A stretch of DNA of 64,000 nt from Flavihumibacter petaseus NBRC 106054 (lineage in GTDB: Bacteria; Bacteroidota; Bacteroidia; Chitinophagales; Chitinophagaceae). The position numbers and the translations under genes were made by a program. The stretch covers positions 496,001 to 560,000 of the forward strand of contig NZ_BBWV01000004.1 in the NCBI RefSeq assembly GCF_000974785.1, in the 5' to 3' direction. Below, in pieces: positions 14,619 through 23,253 of the stretch; within the stretch, counting starts at the first letter, position 1; the number at the start of each line of letters is the position of its first letter. The notes under the pieces were generated by a model. The model was not told the DNA's origin. It was given only the letters and a program-made list of their open reading frames with translations, and searched no databases.

Positions 14619-15500
14619 TCAACGCAGGCTGCTGATGAACTCCGAAACTTCTGCCAGAGAGTGCTTGAATGACACGTTTTCCGGCAGTTTCTTCTTAAAC
14701 AGCCGGGTTAACCTACCAGAGATAACCAGGGGATGGCCACCGCATCTAACCGAGTAATTGCCCAAAAATTTATCCACGTTAAAATTTGGGGCCACCGTCG
14801 TAAGGTGGGTGTACAGGCAATCGGGTTTTTTAAGGTTGGCGACGAATTCAACATCTTTCAGGGGAACATTGGCTCCGAGGTAAAGGATGGAAACACCGTG
14901 GCTTTTAAGGAGGTAACTCGTATACAGGAGTCCGATCTCATGTTGTTCGCCTTCGGGGAGGAAGAGCAGAACGGTCCTGGGAATGCTGATATGCGAAAAA
15001 GCTCCTTCGATTCCCACGATCAGTTTCTGGCGGATTACATTGGTCACAAGGTGCTCCTGCGCAGGGTTGATATGGTTCGTCTGCCACAATATTCCGATTT
15101 TATCGAGAAAGGGAAAGATGAGGTGTGTTATAGTTTTGTCAATTCCCCGGTGGGCAATATGGCCGTCCAGCAACTCCTCAAAGGCCTCCATATTCAGGTC
15201 AATCATCTGGGCGATCAGGTCGTTGACCATCCGTTCTTCAAGCGCCTCACCGTTTCCCAGCGCAACAATCCTTTCCCCGATTTCTGCAGGCTCCATCCTG
15301 TCGATATGGGAAATCTTATATCCGTACCGGTTGAGCAGTGAAATGTTCAGCAACGTTTTCAGCTCCTCACTATTGTAATACCGGATATTGGAGTGGGTGC
15401 GTTTGGGCTTCAGAAAATTATACCGCTGTTCCCAGATCCTGATGGTATGGGCCCTGATTCCGGACAGGTTTTCCAGATCGCGGATGGTAAAGGCGTTCAT
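14619..15500 (-). CDS. carH: CarH-like MerR regulator with B12-binding domain
   Basis: This 293-residue protein has an N-terminal MerR HTH (FTIRDLENLSGIRAHTIRIWEQRY, residues 3-26). A four-helix B12-capping domain follows, with the W-x9-EH motif (Trp139, Glu149-His150). The C-terminal cobalamin-binding Rossmann domain has the EQHEIG form of the DxHxxG motif (His near residue 187). In CarH proteins these residues hold adenosylcobalamin; light breaks the tetramer and releases the DNA. Here the neighbours are an ECF sigma, idi, crtY and the B12 genes cobS/cobC, fitting B12-dependent light control of carotenoids. The ATG at 15500 (MNAFTIRD) is the likely start. Light sensing is inferred from the motifs. 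Confidence 0.9.
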   Translation of the reverse strand: MNAFTIRDLENLSGIRAHTIRIWEQRYNFLKPKRTHSNIRYYNSEELKTLLNISLLNRYGYKISHIDRMEPAEIGERIVALGNGEALEERMVNDLIAQMIDLNMEAFEELLDGHIAHRGIDKTITHLIFPFLDKIGILWQTNHINPAQEHLVTNVIRQKLIVGIEGAFSHISIPRTVLLFLPEGEQHEIGLLYTSYLLKSHGVSILYLGANVPLKDVEFVANLKKPDCLYTHLTTVAPNFNVDKFLGNYSVRCGGHPLVISGRLTRLFKKKLPENVSFKHSLAEVSEFISSLR

Positions 15501-15590
15501 GGTACTGAAGAAGCTGTTTAACCCAGCGCACACTCAAGTTAAACAAAAATCAGGGAATCGCCAAAGCTGGTATTACTGAATGGCAACGCT

Positions 15591-16499
15591 TCAGGCAGAC
15601 TTTGCTGCCGGTTCAAGGTCGCGCAGTACCTGCTGCAACACCTCTTCCACTTTAATATACCCTTCCAGCTCAGGGTGATAACTGTTGGAATAAAAAAAGT
15701 CGTTCATGCGGGGATGCACAAACTTCGTCATGGTATCGTAGTCGTGGATCTCCGTCGCACTGGTGACCACAAAAATGGCAATGGAAGGAATTTTGTATGC
15801 CAATGCAATGTGCATGGCGAGAGTATCACCCGAGATCACGTAACTGCAACCTGCGATCATTTCCAGGTAATCGCGGATATCTGCTTTCTGCTCAAACACC
15901 ACAATCTCATAACCAAGGTCTTTCAGGCGTTGCTGCAGTTCGGGATATCCTTCCCAAACCTTATTCGGCCAGCGTGCCCCGGCCCGGTCTTCAATGCCGA
16001 TTACTCCCTTTACAGAAGCGGTCCGGGGTTGGTAAATGGAATATGCCTGGCCGGAGAACGGCCTGCCCATCATGCCAAAAAGGTATTCCTGGAAGGTTTT
16101 TGTATTAACCATTTTAAGTGCATTGGCCTTTTCCTTGCTGCCCAATTTCGACACGAGGCTCATGTCAAACCAGCCGGCGCCTTCGTTCTCGTCATAAGTC
16201 ACTTTGCCGTCCTCCCATTTCATGCCGATCAGTTGTTTGGATTTAACTGAAGTCGCCATGCGGGCAAGCGTTTCTGTTTCCTCCAGCGAGAAAACCATAT
16301 CATAACTTTCATCAGTAACTATGGCCGGAATATTCTTATAGTCGATTACGCGAAGATTGGGGAGATCAGGCAGCAATCCGGCTACTACAGGATCAGTGAT
16401 CCAGGTAATTTCATAGTCCGGAAATGCAGTCAGAATTACAGTTGAACGAACCACATCACCGGCAGCGCCGGTTTTCACCACTAAAATTTTTCCCTTCAT
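15591..16499 (-). CDS. Glycosyltransferase family 9 (heptosyltransferase-like)
   Basis: This 302-residue protein begins KGKILVVKTGAAGDVVRST, the GT9 N-terminal signature. The donor-side motif near residues 215-240 (YVISGDTLAMHIALAYKIPSIAIF) places the usual Ser/Gly-Asp-Thr and His. GT9 enzymes add ADP-heptose or related sugars to lipopolysaccharide cores at the inner face of the inner membrane. I used the ATG at 16499 (MKGKILVV) rather than the upstream one three codons earlier. It lies 74 bases after cpsB. The sugar it uses is not known. Confidence 0.88.
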   Translation of the reverse strand: MKGKILVVKTGAAGDVVRSTVILTAFPDYEITWITDPVVAGLLPDLPNLRVIDYKNIPAIVTDESYDMVFSLEETETLARMATSVKSKQLIGMKWEDGKVTYDENEGAGWFDMSLVSKLGSKEKANALKMVNTKTFQEYLFGMMGRPFSGQAYSIYQPRTASVKGVIGIEDRAGARWPNKVWEGYPELQQRLKDLGYEIVVFEQKADIRDYLEMIAGCSYVISGDTLAMHIALAYKIPSIAIFVVTSATEIHDYDTMTKFVHPRMNDFFYSNSYHPELEGYIKVEEVLQQVLRDLEPAAKSA

Positions 16500-16573
16500 A
16501 ACACACACATTTTTTTTCCAGTTGCAAGGATAATAGGAAAACGTGTAAAATCAAAGGATAGTATTATAAAATA

Positions 16574-17323
16574 CTATAACACAATTGAAGCGTTGAGGAT
16601 TTTACCCGAATCAAGCAGGTGCTGTACAGCGTCATTCAAATGCGGAGCATCCCGAAGCGCATGGACGTGACGATCATGATGACAATCAGTGCCGAGATAG
16701 GAAATCAGTTGCTGCTTTATCAAAACAGTTGCAAGCGAAAGAGCGGATTTCCCGTAATACCCTGTCAATGAGTTAAGATTGAGCTGCAACAAAATGCCCA
16801 TTTCCACCATCTCGCGGAATAACCCGGTCTGGCCGGAGAGGAAAGCATATCGTTCCGGATGGGCCAGCACAGGCTGGTAACCGTTCATCTGCATATCAAA
16901 AAACAGCTGCTTCCAGTTATAGGGAATTGCCACAAAAGAGAATTCCACCAGCACGTGATTCCCATTAAATGCACGCAATTTCTTCTTTTGTTCCACCAAC
17001 TGTGAAAAGTGGTCGTCCATCATATATTCTGCAGCTGCCTGTAACGGTACCGCACCAGAAGGTTGTGCGTTGAGCACTGAATTAAGCTGATCAAGGGCAG
17101 TGGAAATACTTTGATCATCATTCCGGTACAGGTCCCAAAGTATATGCGGAGTAGCTACAAAACTGCTTAATCCAAGATCCTGCAATGCAGTGATCAGTTG
17201 CAGTGATGTGCCAGGATCTGACGCGCCGTCGTCGATACCCGGCAGTATGTGAGAATGCATGTCTGTAACCAGTGGCGATAAATCAACAGATATCTTTTTT
17301 GATCGGGTAAAAAAGGAGAACAT
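16574..17323 (-). CDS. CpsB/YwqE-type PHP-family tyrosine-protein phosphatase
   Basis: This 249-residue protein has the PHP metal-binding start DMHSHILPGIDDGA (His23, His25), then FVATPHILWDLYRN and later PVLAHPERYAFL and LGTDCHH. These His/Asp positions make up a trinuclear metal site. CpsB/YwqE proteins dephosphorylate the tyrosine cluster of the polysaccharide co-polymerase. A Wzc-type kinase with a long Tyr-rich tail is encoded at 51838-54198, so this phosphatase is its likely partner although it is about 35 kb away. Assignment is strong. Confidence 0.92.
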   Translation of the reverse strand: MFSFFTRSKKISVDLSPLVTDMHSHILPGIDDGASDPGTSLQLITALQDLGLSSFVATPHILWDLYRNDDQSISTALDQLNSVLNAQPSGAVPLQAAAEYMMDDHFSQLVEQKKKLRAFNGNHVLVEFSFVAIPYNWKQLFFDMQMNGYQPVLAHPERYAFLSGQTGLFREMVEMGILLQLNLNSLTGYYGKSALSLATVLIKQQLISYLGTDCHHDRHVHALRDAPHLNDAVQHLLDSGKILNASIVL

Positions 17324-17330
17324 AAGATCA

Positions 17331-17338
17331 CAAATCTA
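17331..17338 (-). promoter_or_regulatory. Candidate -7 box (TAGATTTG) for cpsB
   Basis: TAGATTTG on the minus strand matches TAnnTTTG and ends 8 bases before the cpsB ATG, implying a very short or absent leader. No -33 element is clear. Confidence 0.35.
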
Positions 17339-17387
17339 CCTATTCAAAACGGACAATCACCTGCTAATATTGTTCAATCATATCGCG

Positions 17388-18410
17388 CTATCTGCGCCTG
17401 AGCCATTGTTTCAAAACGGCATTTAGTTGTTCCGCCGTCCAGTTTTTTACCTGAATTCGACTGAGCTGAAACAGGTCAGATTTAGCTGTTACCGGATTCT
17501 CGTGCGTCACAAATGCCATAGTGATACCCAGGTTTTCAAGCGCTCCCGGTAAAGCATGGTCATAATCGCCATAGGGATAGGCAAGTACTGATGGTGTAAG
17601 TCCTGTTATTTCCTGCAAGCGGATAGCATTCTCCCTGATCTCCCACTCCTGCACCGCTTTGGAATGGGCAGAGAGCGCCGGATGGGTATGCGTGTGCAGG
17701 CCGATTGTACAAACGGGTGACATGCTGAGTTCATGCAATTGTGCAGTCGTCATCGCCTTCGCCGGGCCAGGGCCGACAGGTTTGTATGCCAGTTCCCGTT
17801 CAAGATAAGCCAGTACGTCGTTGATCTCTGGCAGGGGCAATGGCCGCAATTTTTCCCAAATGGTCAGATAGGCATGGACCCTGTTGTCTGGTGGCGGTTC
17901 GGGCCACCTCCAGGCCAGGTATGCCTTTCCGGCATCAGGCACACTATTTTCATTTCCAAGGTCAAATTCAAACACTTCTCCCCTGATGGTAACCGTTAGA
18001 TTCCTTTGAGGCAGCGGTTCTGTCAACAACATGTCGGAGAGCCGATCCCACCAAAACATTTCCTGTTGCTGTACATAGTAAGTGGGAATAAAAAAAGTGG
18101 CTGGTAATGCATACTGTTCCAGCAGTTTCCTGGCAACCACAAAATTATCTGCATAACCATCATCAAAACTGAGACAGATACAATCGTGTGGTATTTTGCC
18201 GGCCTTGATATACAGCGCCAACTGAGGGATTGACACCACCCTGTATTTTTCTCTCAGCAGGATGAGCTGCTGTTCGAAATGCAAAGTACTTACCACCAGA
18301 TCCCAGGGATCGGCAATCGGTTCAGCTATACGATGGTACATCAACACCAGCGCCCGACCGCCGCCAGTTCCTGCAAGCCGCTTCATTTTGTTCACTAACC
18401 GCTGAAGCAT
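17388..18410 (-). CDS. Polysaccharide deacetylase (NodB-type)
   Basis: This 340-residue protein has the NodB catalytic core: LVLMYHRIAEP near the start, CLSFDDGYADN (catalytic Asp and metal-binding Asp) around residue 80, GLHTHTHPALS with the metal-binding His pair, and VLAYPYGDYD. It should remove N-acetyl (or O-acetyl) groups from a polysaccharide. There is no signal peptide, so it probably acts in the cytoplasm or on membrane-linked intermediates. It is 3 bases upstream-spaced from the GT2-methyltransferase gene, in the same leftward run with cpsB. The acceptor is unknown. Confidence 0.88.
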   Translation of the reverse strand: MLQRLVNKMKRLAGTGGGRALVLMYHRIAEPIADPWDLVVSTLHFEQQLILLREKYRVVSIPQLALYIKAGKIPHDCICLSFDDGYADNFVVARKLLEQYALPATFFIPTYYVQQQEMFWWDRLSDMLLTEPLPQRNLTVTIRGEVFEFDLGNENSVPDAGKAYLAWRWPEPPPDNRVHAYLTIWEKLRPLPLPEINDVLAYLERELAYKPVGPGPAKAMTTAQLHELSMSPVCTIGLHTHTHPALSAHSKAVQEWEIRENAIRLQEITGLTPSVLAYPYGDYDHALPGALENLGITMAFVTHENPVTAKSDLFQLSRIQVKNWTAEQLNAVLKQWLRRR

Positions 18411-18413
18411 GTT

Positions 18414-20021
18414 CTATTTTTTGAAAGCTGTTGCTGCGATAATTACCTGAAAATGCTTGTCGTGATAGTTCATCTGCTCTTTGGTAAGTTCGGGAAGTCC
18501 TGCTCCATAAAGAAACGCGGATGCCACCAGCACATTTCCGAAGGTCTCCAGCTTCACTTGTTTTTCACCGAAAATATCGGTCAGCAACCGGTTCAGCGAA
18601 TTATTGGTGAATGACCATTGCCAGTATTTTCCCCATTGATCCTGGCCAATGTGGCTGATCCCCGGAACGGTAACCAGCAGCACTCCGCCAGGCTTAAGCA
18701 CGCGATAACAGGTTTCAACAGCTTTTTTATAATCGTAGATCAGGTGGAGTGTTTGCGTTAACACAATACAATCAAAGGCATTGCCGGGCACCTGCGGTGC
18801 ATCAGTAAGGTCACCTACAAAAGTGGCATCCTGGTTGGATGCGTCGACGTGCAGAATATCGCTGATGTCAACTTTCCCTCCACCAAACCTTAAGGTGTAG
18901 TCATTGTCGCCGATTTCAAGCACCCTTCCCCTGATCAATCCACTGTGCCGCTGCAAAAAGTCCTCAATATAGTACCGGTCAACCGGCCCACCACGGTCGT
19001 AACCAAAATCAGTGCTTAACGGCACAACCCCCAGGTCGGTAAGCCGGGTTGGTTTCCGTTTCAGCTTCTCGACGATAACTACCGGCAACAGGCGTTTAAC
19101 CAACATGCGGATGCCTTTCCGGGCTCTTTTCTCAATACTTCGCTCATCCCTGGTAAGCTTTGCAAACAACTCCGGACTATTTTCCTTCAGGGTTTCGCGG
19201 TCACGGTCAATCGCTTCTGCACTCAGGTGTTTCCTGACACTCTGTAAACGAAGAAGAATTTCTTTTGAATAAAAATGCTTCCAGGATTCTATTCCTGCCA
19301 GATAACTTTCTCTTTCTTCTTCAGTACGTAGGTCCTTCTCGTGCTTTTTCATCACATGCAATGCTCCCCTGAGCATACGCGGATAATCTTTTGACATATT
19401 TCCCAGGTGATAACGATAGACCGCAATCACCTGCTGGTGCCGCAACACAGGAAACTTCCTGGCAATGTTCAGGTAGATATCATAATCCTCACAGTTACTC
19501 AGGCTGGTATCATAACGAAAAGAATCGAAAACCCATCGGGCATACATCACTGTTGCATGCATTCCGATGAAATTCCCTCTCAGCAAACTGAGGTAGGCAT
19601 CAGGTCCGTATTCATTATTTACATTCTGGTACTGATCCCTGTCTTCATAATAGAGCTGGTATGCGCCAGACACGAAAGCTGCCCGCTGATCACCCCTCAT
19701 CAGGCTGAGATTAATGGCCAGTGCCTGCGGTAACAGCCAGTCGTCAGCATCCAGGAACACAAGGTATTTTCCCTTTGCATGGTCTATGCCGGTATTGCGC
19801 GCTGCAGAAAGGCCCTGATTCTCCTGGTAGACATATCTGACATCCGGATACATTTCAGCAACAATCCGTGTGTTATCTGTAGAACCGTCGTCGATCAAAA
19901 TGATCTCGGACTCCTTGAGTGATTGAGAATAGACGCTCTCAATAGAAGTGGTAAGGTAACGACCCTGGTTATAGCAGGTTATAATAACAGTAACCAATGG
20001 CTGGTTCGGGTTTAAAGACAT
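18414..20021 (-). CDS. GT2 glycosyltransferase fused to a class I methyltransferase
   Basis: This 535-residue protein has an N-terminal GT-A glycosyltransferase domain (about 1-230): VTVIITCYNQGRYLTTSIESV, IILIDDGSTDN and LVFLDADDWLLP. A helical linker (about 230-330) is followed by a SAM-dependent methyltransferase domain (about 345-535) with GRVLEIGDNDYTLRFGGG, DCIVLTQTLHLIYDYKKA and RVLKPGGVLLVTVPG. The pairing suggests addition and methylation of one sugar residue, possibly a chain-capping step. Methyl caps end some ABC-exported O-antigens, and wzm lies 21 bases upstream. The roles of the two domains are family-based; capping is inference. Confidence 0.9.
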   Translation of the reverse strand: MSLNPNQPLVTVIITCYNQGRYLTTSIESVYSQSLKESEIILIDDGSTDNTRIVAEMYPDVRYVYQENQGLSAARNTGIDHAKGKYLVFLDADDWLLPQALAINLSLMRGDQRAAFVSGAYQLYYEDRDQYQNVNNEYGPDAYLSLLRGNFIGMHATVMYARWVFDSFRYDTSLSNCEDYDIYLNIARKFPVLRHQQVIAVYRYHLGNMSKDYPRMLRGALHVMKKHEKDLRTEEERESYLAGIESWKHFYSKEILLRLQSVRKHLSAEAIDRDRETLKENSPELFAKLTRDERSIEKRARKGIRMLVKRLLPVVIVEKLKRKPTRLTDLGVVPLSTDFGYDRGGPVDRYYIEDFLQRHSGLIRGRVLEIGDNDYTLRFGGGKVDISDILHVDASNQDATFVGDLTDAPQVPGNAFDCIVLTQTLHLIYDYKKAVETCYRVLKPGGVLLVTVPGISHIGQDQWGKYWQWSFTNNSLNRLLTDIFGEKQVKLETFGNVLVASAFLYGAGLPELTKEQMNYHDKHFQVIIAATAFKK

Positions 20022-20042
20022 AGGTGAAAAGGCAATTTAATA

Positions 20043-20891
20043 CTAAGCAACATCTATTAATCTGTCCGTCATCTTATTAAAAAACAAGATGCCCATGGTA
20101 ACCAAAAGTACCATAATCCCCACGCTATAGATCAATTCCCACCCCATTATCTGCCCTTTCCCGATAAAGGCATACCGGAACAATTCAAACTGGGCTGTAA
20201 GTGGATTCAGAAACACAAAAAGTTTCAATTTTTCAGGAACACTGGAAGCTGTGTAAAAGATCGGACAAAGAAACATGAGTAACCGCAGAAAAAGGGAAAC
20301 AAATCCGTTAAGGTCCCGGTATTTAGTAGTCAGAATGGAAAATATGAGACCAGCCCCGAAAGCAATTCCGGCCACCACAATTACTGCCGGAAGCGCTAAA
20401 AAAAGGCGAAACAGATTAAAGTCAATACCACCTGTTATTTTATAGTATACCGTTACCAGCAGGAGGAAAATAAAATGGATGGTGAAGCGCAGAAAATTGT
20501 AAAGAATACCGGAAAGCGGGGCGATCAGCCTCGGGAAATAAACTTTACTGAAGACCTCAAGATTACCTGCAATAACTGATGAGGAGCTGGAGAAAATATC
20601 CGAAAACAGGGTCCATAATGTAGAGCCAATCAGGTAATACAGGAATGCCGGAACGCCGTTAGTGGAAACGCCGATAATTCTGTCAAAGACCAGAACATAA
20701 ACCCACACCGCGAGCAGCGGCTGCAACAGTATCCAAAGCGGTCCCAGCAGCGTTTGCTGATAAGAGTTGAGAAAGTCTTTCCGCACAAATCCCCACAACA
20801 GGTCTCTGTGGTCGATAAGGTCCTTTACAGAGACACCCAGCCAACTGGTATCCGCCGTGATTTTCCAATCCCAGTTTTCTTTCTGACTCAT
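20043..20891 (-). CDS. wzm: Wzm-type polysaccharide ABC transporter permease (first pair)
   Basis: This 282-residue integral membrane protein has about six hydrophobic helices. It matches the ABC-2 polysaccharide permease pattern (FVRKDFLNSYQQTLLGPLWILLQPLLAV near the N-terminus; FLCPIFYTASSVPEKLK; LNPLTAQFELFRYAFIGKG). Together with a Wzt ATPase it moves lipid-linked glycan across the inner membrane. Its Wzt partner (20980) is on the opposite strand and starts 88 bases away, so the pair is divergently transcribed, which is unusual for wzm/wzt. A second complete pair lies at 49664-51813. Confidence 0.93.
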   Translation of the reverse strand: MSQKENWDWKITADTSWLGVSVKDLIDHRDLLWGFVRKDFLNSYQQTLLGPLWILLQPLLAVWVYVLVFDRIIGVSTNGVPAFLYYLIGSTLWTLFSDIFSSSSSVIAGNLEVFSKVYFPRLIAPLSGILYNFLRFTIHFIFLLLVTVYYKITGGIDFNLFRLFLALPAVIVVAGIAFGAGLIFSILTTKYRDLNGFVSLFLRLLMFLCPIFYTASSVPEKLKLFVFLNPLTAQFELFRYAFIGKGQIMGWELIYSVGIMVLLVTMGILFFNKMTDRLIDVA

Positions 20892-20979
20892 TGCGATTCA
20901 GGTATTTGAGGGTTGTGTAACAATATGCTGCAATATTATTATTTTAGCTAATTGCCTATTAAGGTAGAAGTAAAAAAGC

Positions 20980-22239
20980 ATGGCCGGAACGGTTTTACAA
21001 ATTGACCATCTGTCAAAAATATATCATAGGGGGAAGATCGGAACAGGCTCTTTCCGCCAGGATTTGCAGCGGTGGTGGTCCGGGTCCGTTATGCGGTCAA
21101 AAAACAGCTTTTTTAATACGCATAATCCGGGTTTGTCGAACAGCAACGCCTTTTATGCGCTGAACGATATCAGCCTGAATGTCAACGAAGGTGAGGTTTG
21201 GGGAATAGTCGGGCCAAACGGGGCAGGGAAATCCACGCTGCTTAAAATAGTTTCCCGAATCATTAAACCCTCTTCGGGTCAGGTATTGGGTAAAGGAAAG
21301 GTCAGCAGTCTCCTTGAAATCGGGACAGGTTTTCACGATGAACTCACGGGCCGGGAAAACATCTTCCTGAGCGGCTATGTACTGGGTATGAAAAAGAGTG
21401 AGATCATCCGCAATTTTGATGATATCGTTGAATTTTCAGGAATCGGTGAATTTGTTGATACGCCCGTAAAGCGCTATTCTTCAGGCATGTATGTACGGTT
21501 GGCGTTCGCAGTGGCAGCATTTCTCGAGCCTGACATCCTGATTATTGATGAAGTGCTGGCTGTCGGGGATGCAGAATTCCAGAAAAAATGCCTGGGGAAG
21601 ATGCAGGAAGTAACCACCCAAAAGGGCCGGACAATCCTGTTCGTGAGTCATAATATGCAGGCAGTTAACCAGCTTTGCAGCAAAGCTGTCTATTTGAATG
21701 GAGGCAGGGCAGTTGCGATAGGTGATGTACACACCGTCGTGAATACCTATCTCACCGGAATGCAGAAAACCAATCTACATGCGTTTTGGCAGGAGCCGGA
21801 GTTGGCGCCGGGAGTACCATCCTTAAAGGTTAACAGTGTTTCGCTGATTCCGCAACAATCTTCACCGGGTACACCACTTGACATCAGGACACCTTTTACC
21901 TGTACTATCCGATTCTGGAATTATGAAGATGGCGCGGATCTCAGCGTGGGTCTCCACCTTTTCACCCTTACCGGAGAATGCATTTTCGATGTTGCCTCCC
22001 CTTCTATTGTTTGTCATGAAGGATTGGTTGAAGCTGAATGCCGGATTCCGGGAAATTTCCTGAATAATGGTTCCTATTATCTATCTATCATCTTTATGAA
22101 GGACACGTCGGTTCAGGTATTTTACCTGGAGGAGTGTATTCATTTTGAGGTTGAGGATTTCAGGGAAAATATGAACTGGTATGGGCAATGGATGGGTGCT
22201 GTCCGCCCGAAATTCCCATTCACTATCAGACAAGCATGA
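20980..22239 (+). CDS. wzt: Wzt-type ABC ATPase with C-terminal glycan-binding domain (first pair)
   Basis: This 419-residue protein has an N-terminal ABC ATPase with Walker A GPNGAGKST, signature YSSGM, and Walker B ILIIDEVLAVGD. A C-terminal domain (about 275-415) resembles the Wzt carbohydrate-binding domain that reads the chain terminus (IRFWNYEDGADLSVGLHLF, VEAECRIPGNFLNNGSYYLSI). It is divergent from wzm and overlaps the next GT2 gene by ATGA at its 3' end. The C-terminal domain differs from that of the second Wzt at 49664, so the two exporters may recognise different glycan ends. Confidence 0.93.
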   Translation: MAGTVLQIDHLSKIYHRGKIGTGSFRQDLQRWWSGSVMRSKNSFFNTHNPGLSNSNAFYALNDISLNVNEGEVWGIVGPNGAGKSTLLKIVSRIIKPSSGQVLGKGKVSSLLEIGTGFHDELTGRENIFLSGYVLGMKKSEIIRNFDDIVEFSGIGEFVDTPVKRYSSGMYVRLAFAVAAFLEPDILIIDEVLAVGDAEFQKKCLGKMQEVTTQKGRTILFVSHNMQAVNQLCSKAVYLNGGRAVAIGDVHTVVNTYLTGMQKTNLHAFWQEPELAPGVPSLKVNSVSLIPQQSSPGTPLDIRTPFTCTIRFWNYEDGADLSVGLHLFTLTGECIFDVASPSIVCHEGLVEAECRIPGNFLNNGSYYLSIIFMKDTSVQVFYLEECIHFEVEDFRENMNWYGQWMGAVRPKFPFTIRQA

Positions 22240-23147
22240 CTATGCCAGATCAGCCTGAAATCAAGATAACCGTTGTCACCTGTTTTCTCAATGAAGAAAG
22301 ATTTCTGGAAGAAGCCATTGCAAGCGTAATTGGTCAAACCTATTCCAACTGGGAACTGATCCTCATCGATGACGGCTCTTCTGATAATAGCCGGCAGATC
22401 GCTGAGGCATATGTGCTCGCCCACCCCGGAAAAATCTTCTATTATGATCACCCGGGTCATGCCAATAAAGGCCTCAGTGCAAGTCGTAACAGCGGCATCC
22501 GGAAAGCAACCGGTGAATGGATTGCCCTGCTTGATGCTGACGATGTATGGTATGCAGACAAACTGGAAAACCAGGTTGGCATTATTCAACGGTATCCCGG
22601 GATATCTATGTTATGCGAAGCGTCCAACTACTGGAACTCCTGGAATGATGCCCCGCATGCTGATCATATTATTGAAGTGGGGGATGGACTGGAGGGATTG
22701 ATGCAACCGCCCGACCTGTTGAGTTTGCTCTATCCGCTTGGAGCAGGAAGTGCTCCGTGTCCTTCTGCTATTCTGATTAAGCAATCTGCCTGGGAGAAAG
22801 TAAACGGCTTCCAGGAAAATTTTGATGGAATTTACCAGATGTACGAGGACCAGGCATTTCTATGTAAAATCTATCTCACAGAAACAGTTTATATCTCCCG
22901 GTCATGTCATAATAATTATCGTCAGCGGATTGGATCGCTGGTTCAGGATGTTACTGCAACGGGAAAATACGATACTGTCCGGTTGTTTTTCCTATCCTGG
23001 TTTCAAGGGTGGCTTCTTGAACAGCGAAATGAAAATAAAAAAATTCAAAGCCTGCTTCAGCAGGCACTGCGGCCACGCAGGCAGCCATTGGTCCTACAAT
23101 TGAAACGACTTATCAAAAAAGCCATCGGGAGCTTGAAATCATCCTAA
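22236..23147 (+). CDS. GT2 glycosyltransferase
   Basis: This GT-A family 2 enzyme has ITVVTCFLNEERFLEEAIASV, LILIDDGSSDNSRQI and ALLDADDVWYADKLE. About 300 residues from the ATG at 22236, which overlaps the wzt stop (ATGA) and is preferred over an in-frame ATG 48 bases upstream. The C-terminus is basic and probably membrane-associated. It is co-transcribed with wzt, so it likely builds the glycan exported by that system. Donor and acceptor are unknown. Confidence 0.9.
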   Translation: MTMPDQPEIKITVVTCFLNEERFLEEAIASVIGQTYSNWELILIDDGSSDNSRQIAEAYVLAHPGKIFYYDHPGHANKGLSASRNSGIRKATGEWIALLDADDVWYADKLENQVGIIQRYPGISMLCEASNYWNSWNDAPHADHIIEVGDGLEGLMQPPDLLSLLYPLGAGSAPCPSAILIKQSAWEKVNGFQENFDGIYQMYEDQAFLCKIYLTETVYISRSCHNNYRQRIGSLVQDVTATGKYDTVRLFFLSWFQGWLLEQRNENKKIQSLLQQALRPRRQPLVLQLKRLIKKAIGSLKSS

Positions 23148-23169
23148 GGGTTTTCAATTAGCGGAAAAA

Positions 23170-23244
23170 ATATTGGATTTCCAGTACAATCAACTTTGAA
23201 TTTCCATCGTTGTAACTGGACGGTTGAGAAATTAAATCCAATAT
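23170..23244. repeat. 11-bp inverted repeat flanking a promoter-like region
   Basis: ATATTGGATTT (23170-23180) and AAATCCAATAT (23234-23244) are exact reverse complements, 53 bases apart. A CAACTTTG sequence, one base off TAnnTTTG, lies between them, upstream of the gene at 23254. Confidence 0.5.
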
Positions 23245-23253
23245 CCAAATTCC

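Noticed and set aside
14733-15341. Plus-strand reading frame of 202 codons
   Set aside because: Shadow of the CarH-like gene, whose motifs are clear on the minus strand.
15675-16250. Plus-strand reading frame of 191 codons
   Set aside because: Antisense to the GT9 gene.
16560-16585. Terminator after cpsB (TAGTATT / AATACTA hairpin)
   Set aside because: It is AT-only with a short stem and overlaps the end of cpsB; too weak to call.
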